Source: an uncultured Oscillibacter sp.
Lineage (GTDB): Bacteria; Bacillota; Clostridia; Oscillospirales; Oscillospiraceae
Assembly (NCBI RefSeq): GCF_910584465.1
Contig: NZ_CAJUBK010000073.1
Coordinates: 1 to 9,649 of the forward strand
Reading direction: 5' to 3'
Length of the DNA: 9,649 bases
Shown: positions 5,505 through 9,649 of the stretch, piece after piece
How the letters are laid out: the number at the start of each line of letters is the position of its first letter
How positions within the stretch are numbered: the stretch's first letter is position 1
Position numbers and translations under genes: made by a program
The notes under the pieces: model-generated
Told to the model about the DNA's origin: nothing
The model's database searches: none
What the model saw: the letters and a program-made list of their open reading frames with translations, nothing else

Positions 5505-7426
5505 TACACCGCCACCGCCTTTTCCAGCTGCTCCATAGTGGTGATCTCCTCCCCGCACCACTCCGGCAGGTTTGCCCGCACCAGGGCCGTGGCAAAAGGC
5601 GGCGGGACCGCGTTTCCACACCTGGCCACCTGTTTGGTTTTGCCGTACTCCCTGCCGGTGTAGTCCCGATCTATTTTGTAGTCGTCCGGGAAACCGTTGG
5701 CCCGGTACAGTTCGCGGGGTGTCAGCATACGCAGGCCAATGTCCGCCATGAAATACCAGGCCCCGCCGATGGAGAACAGGATCACCTCTGTGTCCTCCAG
5801 GTGATAGTCGCAGAACTCATTCAGGGCCGCCCGTATTTTGGGCCAGTTCTGCAGGTCCGCCCCCGGCTCCGCCTTTACGATCCGGGTTGTCACCACGCCA
5901 TGGTGTCCTCCGCCGGCGGTGATTGTCTGGAGCGGGTCCTGGGCTTGTCCTCCCAGGTTGGTGCCTTTCATCTTGACCATGTGGGCGGTCTGGAGTACGT
6001 TGTGGTCCACCGCTGTCACGGTAGGGAGGGGATCGGACGCCGCCACGCCCACCACACCGCCGTAAAATTTGGACAGGTTGGCCACCGTTACGCCCTCCCG
6101 GTCCCGTGTTGTTATCGTATGCAGCGGGGCCGCCGCGTCCTGGTTATGATCCCCGTTGTAATACTTTGTAAGTGTGGCCGCCGCCAGCCCGTAGCGGTTG
6201 GAGGCGTCAATGGTCATTATGGGATCGGTCACGCCCTGGCCCCGTACCCGCTCGGTTTGCTCGGTGTGATACTGGATCATGGCCGGACACACCACGCACT
6301 CCTCCGCCTTGGAAACCTGGGTGTTGGTTGGCTCCTCCATGCTCCGACAGCGGTCCCCGCCGCCCGTTTGGCCTATGGCCGCCAGGGTGGGGGTGATCAG
6401 CATTTGGTGGCCGCCCGCCCCGGTGCCCGTTATCGTGTTTACCGGATCGGTGATAGAGGTGCCCACAGCGTTCTGGTTGTTGTGCATAGTCAGCGGCGCC
6501 ATGACAGGGGAGGCCACGCCATACCCATGTTTTGCTGTGATGGTCTGGAGCGGTTCCGCCAGCCCTTGCCCCCGGAACTCCCCGGCATGATTGACGATCA
6601 CCAGAAACGGGGAGGCGGACCGGATCACGAATTTGTCCACGCCTCTGGCCACCCGCCGCATGGTATTCCTGGCCAGCGGACGGACCGCCGCCACGCCGTA
6701 CCGCTCCCGGATCTCCTCCTTGGTTGCAAAAATGGAGGGTGTGGGCAGGTCCCAGTCTATGATCTCCGCCGCGCTGCGCCATGGCTTTTTAGTTCCCGCT
6801 CTGGCCTCCGGGCTGTCCGCCGGCGCATGGGTCGGTTCCGGCCACACAATGGGCCGCCCGTCGCTGCGGGCGATCAGGAAAAAGCGTTTCCGCGTGGTTG
6901 GCGCTCCATAGTCCGCCGCCACCAGTTCCCGCCATTCCACGGTGTAGCCCAGGGCCTCCAGCTGGCCCAGCCATTGGCGGAACGTTTGCCCGGTCTTTGA
7001 CTTCACGGGCCGCCCCCGCCGCACAGGTCCCCAGGTCTGGAACTCCTCCACGTTCTCCAGGATAATCACGCGGGGGCGGACCGTCCCGGCCCAGCGCAGG
7101 ACGATCCAGGCAAGGCCCCTTATATTCTTGTCCACGGGCTTGCCGCCCTTGGCTTTGCTGAAATGCTTACAGTCCGGGGAAAACCACGCTAGCCCCACCG
7201 GGCGGCCCCTGCACACCTCCACCGGGTCCACGTCCCACACGCTGGCCTGATAGTGCATAGTGTGGGGGTGGTTGGTCCGGTGCATTAGGATGGCGTCCGG
7301 GTCGTGGTTTATGGCTATGTCTACTACCCGGCCCGTGGCCAGTTCGATCCCCGTGGAGGCTCCGCCGCCGCCGGCGAAATTGTCCACTATGATTTCATCC
7401 AGTAAATTGATCTGCCCACGGCTCAC
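5504..7426 (-). CDS. Phage-type DNA (cytosine-5) methyltransferase with repeated recognition segment
   Basis: This 640-residue enzyme methylates cytosine C5 in DNA using S-adenosylmethionine. The start is GTG at 7426, which overlaps the DUF4406 stop as GTGA. The motifs occur in family order: motif I DNFAGGGGASTGIE (15-28), motif IV SPDCKHFS with catalytic C86, motif VI ENVEEF (124-129), motif VIII TRKRFFLIA (178-186), and C-terminal motifs IX-X (RELYRANGFPDDY and RCGNAVPPPFATAL). The Pro that normally precedes the catalytic Cys is Asp, a variant I associate with phage enzymes. The stretch between motifs VIII and IX is much longer than usual. It holds seven copies of a (D/E/A)PLxTIT element at 291, 327, 365, 401, 433, 465 and 497, the last four exactly 32 residues apart. 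No restriction enzyme is adjacent. Target sequence is unknown. Confidence 0.92.
   Translation of the reverse strand: MSRGQINLLDEIIVDNFAGGGGASTGIELATGRVVDIAINHDPDAILMHRTNHPHTMHYQASVWDVDPVEVCRGRPVGLAWFSPDCKHFSKAKGGKPVDKNIRGLAWIVLRWAGTVRPRVIILENVEEFQTWGPVRRGRPVKSKTGQTFRQWLGQLEALGYTVEWRELVAADYGAPTTRKRFFLIARSDGRPIVWPEPTHAPADSPEARAGTKKPWRSAAEIIDWDLPTPSIFATKEEIRERYGVAAVRPLARNTMRRVARGVDKFVIRSASPFLVIVNHAGEFRGQGLAEPLQTITAKHGYGVASPVMAPLTMHNNQNAVGTSITDPVNTITGTGAGGHQMLITPTLAAIGQTGGGDRCRSMEEPTNTQVSKAEECVVCPAMIQYHTEQTERVRGQGVTDPIMTIDASNRYGLAAATLTKYYNGDHNQDAAAPLHTITTRDREGVTVANLSKFYGGVVGVAASDPLPTVTAVDHNVLQTAHMVKMKGTNLGGQAQDPLQTITAGGGHHGVVTTRIVKAEPGADLQNWPKIRAALNEFCDYHLEDTEVILFSIGGAWYFMADIGLRMLTPRELYRANGFPDDYKIDRDYTGREYGKTKQVARCGNAVPPPFATALVRANLPEWCGEEITTMEQLEKAVAV
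5890..6610 (-). repeat. Seven-unit protein repeat in the methyltransferase recognition region
   Basis: The units centre on EPLQTIT, DPVNTIT, EPTNTQV, DPIMTID, APLHTIT, DPLPTVT and DPLQTIT. Each is preceded by a Gly-containing segment and followed by a short loop and a hydrophobic strand such as GLAA or GVVT. Spacings are 36, 38, 36, 32, 32 and 32 residues. The third unit is the most degenerate. The DNA itself is not obviously repeated, so the duplication is old. Confidence 0.75.
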
Positions 7427-7725
7427 CGCGTCCCGCCCCCTTTCACGTCCATATACAGGGCGCAGTCTTTCCCGGTCCTCTGGCACCACGCCCATTCAAC
7501 CATGGCGCCCGCGCTCTCCTGGTAGTCCGGCAGGAACACGGCTAGGTCCGCCGCCTCCAGCATGGCCAGACAGATCCGCATATAGTCCACTTGCTCCAGG
7601 CCGTCCGGCAGGGTGGCCGGGTTCAGGACTACATGGCCCAGCGCCTCCAGGGTCTTGGCCGCCTCCCGAAACTTGGCTTTATATTTTCTGTCGCCGGTGA
7701 TCTTCCCGGCTATGTAGATTTTCAC
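7423..7725 (-). CDS. DUF4406 protein, nucleoside 2-deoxyribosyltransferase-like
   Basis: This 100-residue protein starts at GTG 7725, with AAAGGAG (7734-7740) eight bases upstream, and begins KIYIAGKITGD, the standard DUF4406 opening. A longer frame to 7806 would add 27 unrelated residues. The rest follows the family: EALGHVVLNPATLPDG, YMRICLAMLEAADLAVFLPDY, and the SAGAMVEWAWCQRTGK segment with the conserved Glu. The fold is that of nucleoside 2-deoxyribosyltransferases, which exchange bases on deoxyribonucleosides. Whether DUF4406 members keep that reaction is not established. Its stop overlaps the start of the cytosine methyltransferase (GTGA), so the two are coupled. A link to nucleotide salvage or DNA modification is an inference from context. 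Confidence 0.82.
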   Translation of the reverse strand: MKIYIAGKITGDRKYKAKFREAAKTLEALGHVVLNPATLPDGLEQVDYMRICLAMLEAADLAVFLPDYQESAGAMVEWAWCQRTGKDCALYMDVKGGGTR

Positions 7726-7747
7726 AGGCTGCACTCCTTTTTCCGGC

Positions 7748-7776
7748 TTGCAATCCGCCCTGCCAGTTGGTATAAT
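7748..7776 (+). promoter_or_regulatory. Candidate antisense promoter inside the phage operon
   Basis: The plus strand has -35 TTGCAA (7748-7753), a 17-base spacer ending in TTGG, and a perfect -10 TATAAT (7771-7776). It lies in the 77-base gap between two minus-strand genes. Transcription would begin near 7783 and run antisense to the small hypothetical gene and then the amino-methyltransferase. I see no plus-strand gene that it would serve. Confidence 0.45.
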
Positions 7777-7802
7777 GCAGACAGCTGGACGGTTTCCGCC
7801 GT

Positions 7803-8090
7803 TCACTCCACCACCTGCGCCGTGTTGTCACCACCGGGCGCGGGTGGTTTCTCTTTTGCCTCATAGCTGATATGGGCCGCCGCCACCAGCTTGGCGATCT
7901 CCGCACCGATCAGCCCGTCCGGGTCCTCCGCCGCGTTCACGGCCTCCGCCGAAACGGTGGCCCGCTCTATGCTGGTCAGTCTGGCCCAGTCCTCGGTAAC
8001 GCACAGGTGAAAGTCACCATTTGCCCACCTGTCAACCGAAATAATGATCCGTCCGCCGCCCTTTAGGGCGGTTCTCAATTTATCGCTCAT
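7803..8090 (-). CDS. Small hypothetical phage protein
   Basis: This 95-residue protein starts at ATG 8090, with GGAAAGGAAA about 8-10 bases upstream. I do not recognise a family. The sequence has a basic start (MSDKLRTALKGGGR), a predicted strand RIIISVDRW, and an alanine-rich helical middle (ERATVSAEAVNAAED). It has a low-complexity Pro/Gly C-terminus and no membrane segment or cysteine cluster. It sits between the amino-methyltransferase and the DUF4406 gene in the same transcription unit. A 77-base gap to the DUF4406 start is the largest in this run of genes. The reading frame and the ribosome binding site support coding. Function is unknown. Confidence 0.65.
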   Translation of the reverse strand: MSDKLRTALKGGGRIIISVDRWANGDFHLCVTEDWARLTSIERATVSAEAVNAAEDPDGLIGAEIAKLVAAAHISYEAKEKPPAPGGDNTAQVVE

Positions 8091-8148
8091 TCCGTGGGTT
8101 TCCTTTCCGGCGGGCCATGGCGGCCAGCCGTCTAAATATTGTTTTCAA
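8080..8148 (-). CDS. Possible 22-residue basic microprotein
   Basis: TTG at 8148 overlaps the methyltransferase TGA as TTGA, with the G10 tract a few bases upstream that could act as a crude ribosome binding site. It would encode KTIFRRLAAMARRKGNPR-type basic sequence and stop at TAA 8080-8082, inside the start of the next gene. An internal ATG gives a 12-residue form. Only its tight fit between two coupled genes supports it, and it may simply be spacer. Confidence 0.2.
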   Translation of the reverse strand: MKTIFRRLAAMARRKGNPRNER

Positions 8149-8816
8149 GGCTGCCCCCCCCCCGCAAAAATAGACATTTGCGCGGTGTGGGTGCTGTATC
8201 TCTCCTCCTGGGCTGTAAAATAGTCCGGGTCGATCTCAAACCCCACAAAGTCCAGGCCAGCGTCGTGGGCCGCGATCCGGCTGCTCCCGCTCCCCAGGTG
8301 GGTGTCCAGTATCTTCTCCCCAGGGTGTGCAAACTTGGAGAAGATCCAGGCATACAGGGCCACAGGTTTTTGAGTGGGGTGTATGCGGACCTCTTTCTGT
8401 TTCATGTTTCCCTGGAGCATACCCGCCCAGCGAAACCGAAACAGGCGGGCCGCACTTGGAAAACTGGTCCACGCCATTTCAAAGTCCGCAAAATCGCTGC
8501 CGCCGTTATCCTTGTCCCACACGATCCAGCAGGGTGTGTCCACCCGTGGCAGTCTGCTGGCGAAATGGTTTGCCCCGAAAATGATTTGATTTTTTGAAAC
8601 CCTCACCAGTTCCCGGAAATACTCCGGTGGCGGGGCGTCCCGATCTCCTCCGGCGAATAGTTTATAGGCCTGCGCCATGGCCGCATGGCTGCGCGTTGCC
8701 GCCTTTGCTCCGCTCTCTCCTATACCATAGGGTGGATCCACCACGGCCAGGTCAAAATAGAGATCCGGCATTTTTCGCATGGCCTCCATGCAGTCCATGT
8801 TATAGGCTACATTCAC
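8145..8816 (-). CDS. DNA N6-adenine/N4-cytosine methyltransferase, beta class
   Basis: This 223-residue amino-methyltransferase starts at GTG 8816, which overlaps the upstream stop as GTGA, with a strong AGGAGG just before it. Upstream in-frame codons to 8945 belong to the overlapping gene. DPPYGIG (motif IV, 27-33) precedes the AdoMet-binding part, HPTQKPVALYAW (146-157) and DTHLGSGSSRIAA (171-183), followed by GFEID (192-196). This order defines the beta class, which includes enzymes of both the N6-adenine and N4-cytosine type. The DPPY form favours adenine but is not decisive. The length is typical for solitary phage methyltransferases, with no added target domain and no partner endonuclease. 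The last codons contain a run of ten G (8154-8163 on the plus strand as C10), so the C-terminus AGGGQP depends on tract length. Confidence 0.9.
   Translation of the reverse strand: MNVAYNMDCMEAMRKMPDLYFDLAVVDPPYGIGESGAKAATRSHAAMAQAYKLFAGGDRDAPPPEYFRELVRVSKNQIIFGANHFASRLPRVDTPCWIVWDKDNGGSDFADFEMAWTSFPSAARLFRFRWAGMLQGNMKQKEVRIHPTQKPVALYAWIFSKFAHPGEKILDTHLGSGSSRIAAHDAGLDFVGFEIDPDYFTAQEERYSTHTAQMSIFAGGGQP
8154..8163 (-). repeat. G10 homopolymer at the 3' end of the amino-methyltransferase
   Basis: Ten consecutive C on the plus strand (G on the coding strand) lie ten bases before the methyltransferase stop. As read, the protein ends AGGGQP. One G fewer gives a C-terminus SLENNI. One G more opens the frame through MARRKGNPRNER to a TAA that overlaps the start of the next gene. 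Tracts this long are prone to slippage in replication and to sequencing error. Confidence 0.85.
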
Positions 8817-9169
8817 CGCTCCGCCACCTCCTGGGCCAAAAACCACGCCGGGCTGTTCCGCTCCGCCTGGTGGGGGCAGTTTTCCGCGTCGCAGTTCTCC
8901 GCCGAACAGGTGGCGCAATAGGTCCGCTGGAAAAGCCCATCCCACGGGGTTTCTAATGCGGGGATGGAGGCCAGGAACTCCGCCAGGGCCTCCGGGGAGG
9001 CGGTGATCTTCTCAAAATATGTAATGCGCGGTTTCATCCCCTGGATCAGCGCGGCCTTTTGTTCCTCCAGCCTCCGCTTTGCTATTTCCGGGTTCCAGCC
9101 ACAGGTCCCGCACTTTGACGGGTCCTCACACCCCACACCATGGGCGTGTTTACACTCGACGCGATCCAC
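8813..9169 (-). CDS. Phage protein with two cysteine clusters, probable zinc-binding
   Basis: This 118-residue protein starts at GTG 9169, with GAGGAGGAG (9176-9184) six bases upstream and overlapping the end of the previous gene. The N-terminal module has C6, C14, C20 and C23 in CEDPSKCGTCGWNPE, followed by a helix (IAKRRLEEQKAALIQ). The C-terminal module begins near residue 45 with ITYFEKITASPEALAEFLASI. It ends with a second cluster of cysteines at 85, 88, 93 and 98 plus H100. Each half resembles a separate small protein common in Clostridial phages, so this may be a fusion. I can give no function beyond likely metal binding. Its stop overlaps the start of the amino-methyltransferase (GTGA), so the two are translationally coupled. 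Confidence 0.72.
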   Translation of the reverse strand: MDRVECKHAHGVGCEDPSKCGTCGWNPEIAKRRLEEQKAALIQGMKPRITYFEKITASPEALAEFLASIPALETPWDGLFQRTYCATCSAENCDAENCPHQAERNSPAWFLAQEVAER

Positions 9170-9172
9170 GGT

Positions 9173-9649
9173 TTACTCCTCCTCTTTGTGGAGGTCCACG
9201 CCCTCCAGGGCCTCCCACACGGCCCGCTCCCAGGCTTTGGCCCACCCGGATTTGGCTTTCCGCACAGCCTCCACCGCTATGGCCTCGGTTCCGTCGTCCC
9301 ACAGCAGGCGGCAGTTGTCCACCACTATGGCGCTGTCATGTTCCGCCGCGTCCCGCTCCACCATTCCCAGGTAGGACAGCGGGATTCCCCAGCAGGCCAA
9401 ACTCTCCGCCTGGAAGATTTGAAACCCCTGCATGATCACCGGCACCAGGTCCACGTCGTCGCCGCGCTCACCGATCCGCCAGGCGTTCATTTCCTCGGCG
9501 GCGGTTTCCGGTATGACCAGCTGCGGGTTTAGGTCTTTCATGATGTTGGTGGGTTCATTGTCACCCGGTATCATCCCGGCGTGTTCCACGATGGTGGCCA
9601 GGACCTTGCGCGGCATGACCTCCCGGCGGGCCTGGATATACCAGGACTG
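9173..9649 (-). CDS. Unrecognised phage protein, 5' end beyond window
   Basis: The frame is open to the right edge of the window, giving at least 158 codons (SWYIQARREV before the first ATG at 9616). That ATG has GGGAGG only two bases upstream, too close to be convincing, so the gene probably starts outside. The visible sequence is soluble and acidic, with a helical tryptophan-rich end (SGWAKAWERAVWEALEGVDLHKEEE) and segments such as LVIPETAAEEMNAWRIGERGDD. I do not recognise the family. It is the first visible gene of the minus-strand unit, ending four bases before the next start, and its last codons supply that gene's ribosome binding site. Confidence 0.68.
   Translation of the reverse strand, partial: QSWYIQARREVMPRKVLATIVEHAGMIPGDNEPTNIMKDLNPQLVIPETAAEEMNAWRIGERGDDVDLVPVIMQGFQIFQAESLACWGIPLSYLGMVERDAAEHDSAIVVDNCRLLWDDGTEAIAVEAVRKAKSGWAKAWERAVWEALEGVDLHKEEE

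Noticed and set aside
5495..7000. A long plus-strand open frame opposite the cytosine methyltransferase
   Set aside because: It is antisense to a gene with all the C5 methyltransferase motifs; its own translation shows no family, and GC-rich codons keep the opposite frame open by chance.
1..9649. CRISPR array, tRNA or rRNA genes, tandem DNA repeats
   Set aside because: No regularly spaced direct repeats with spacers and no tRNA-like cloverleaf or rRNA sequence were seen on either strand.

Overview
The window joins two kinds of DNA. The left part (about 1-4180) looks like the chromosome of a GC-rich member of the Clostridia, probably Oscillospiraceae (Flavonifractor / Pseudoflavonifractor-like). 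This is inferred from the high GC content, the strong GGAGG-type ribosome binding sites, the Asd and DapA variants and the gene families on the right. No 16S or other marker is present, so the assignment is tentative.

Left to right: the 3' end of aspartate-semialdehyde dehydrogenase (asd) is followed by a strong terminator hairpin, then complete dapA (GTG start at 607). These enzymes catalyse consecutive steps of diaminopimelate/lysine synthesis. After the dapA terminator comes an AT-rich islet holding a SUKH (SMI1/KNR4) family protein on the minus strand. It has its own promoter, and a 10-bp perfect dyad lies over that promoter. No toxin is next to it. Next is a minus-strand secreted lipoprotein with a lipobox and an FG-GAP-like calcium motif. 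A 500-bp intergenic stretch follows, with GC-rich palindromes, an AT-rich patch and a bidirectional terminator.

The right part (about 4300-9649) is one minus-strand series of phage or integrative-element genes, transcribed right to left and mostly joined by 4-base GTGA or TAATG overlaps. In order of transcription: an unrecognised protein cut by the window edge, a cysteine-cluster protein, a beta-class DNA amino-methyltransferase, a small hypothetical, a DUF4406 (nucleoside 2-deoxyribosyltransferase-like) protein, a large phage-type DNA cytosine-5 methyltransferase, and an XF1762-like protein. The XF1762-like gene is cut off at codon 89 and abuts an IS30-family transposase lacking its N-terminal helix-turn-helix. 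The two remnants meet within about 10 bp, which marks a deletion junction.

The most notable points are the seven-copy 'PLxTIT' repeat in the target-recognition part of the cytosine methyltransferase, the G10 tract at the 3' end of the amino-methyltransferase, the XF1762/IS30 junction, a good-looking antisense promoter inside the phage operon, and the repressor-like dyad over the SUKH promoter. No restriction endonuclease accompanies the two methyltransferases, so a phage self-protection (anti-restriction) role is the simplest reading.
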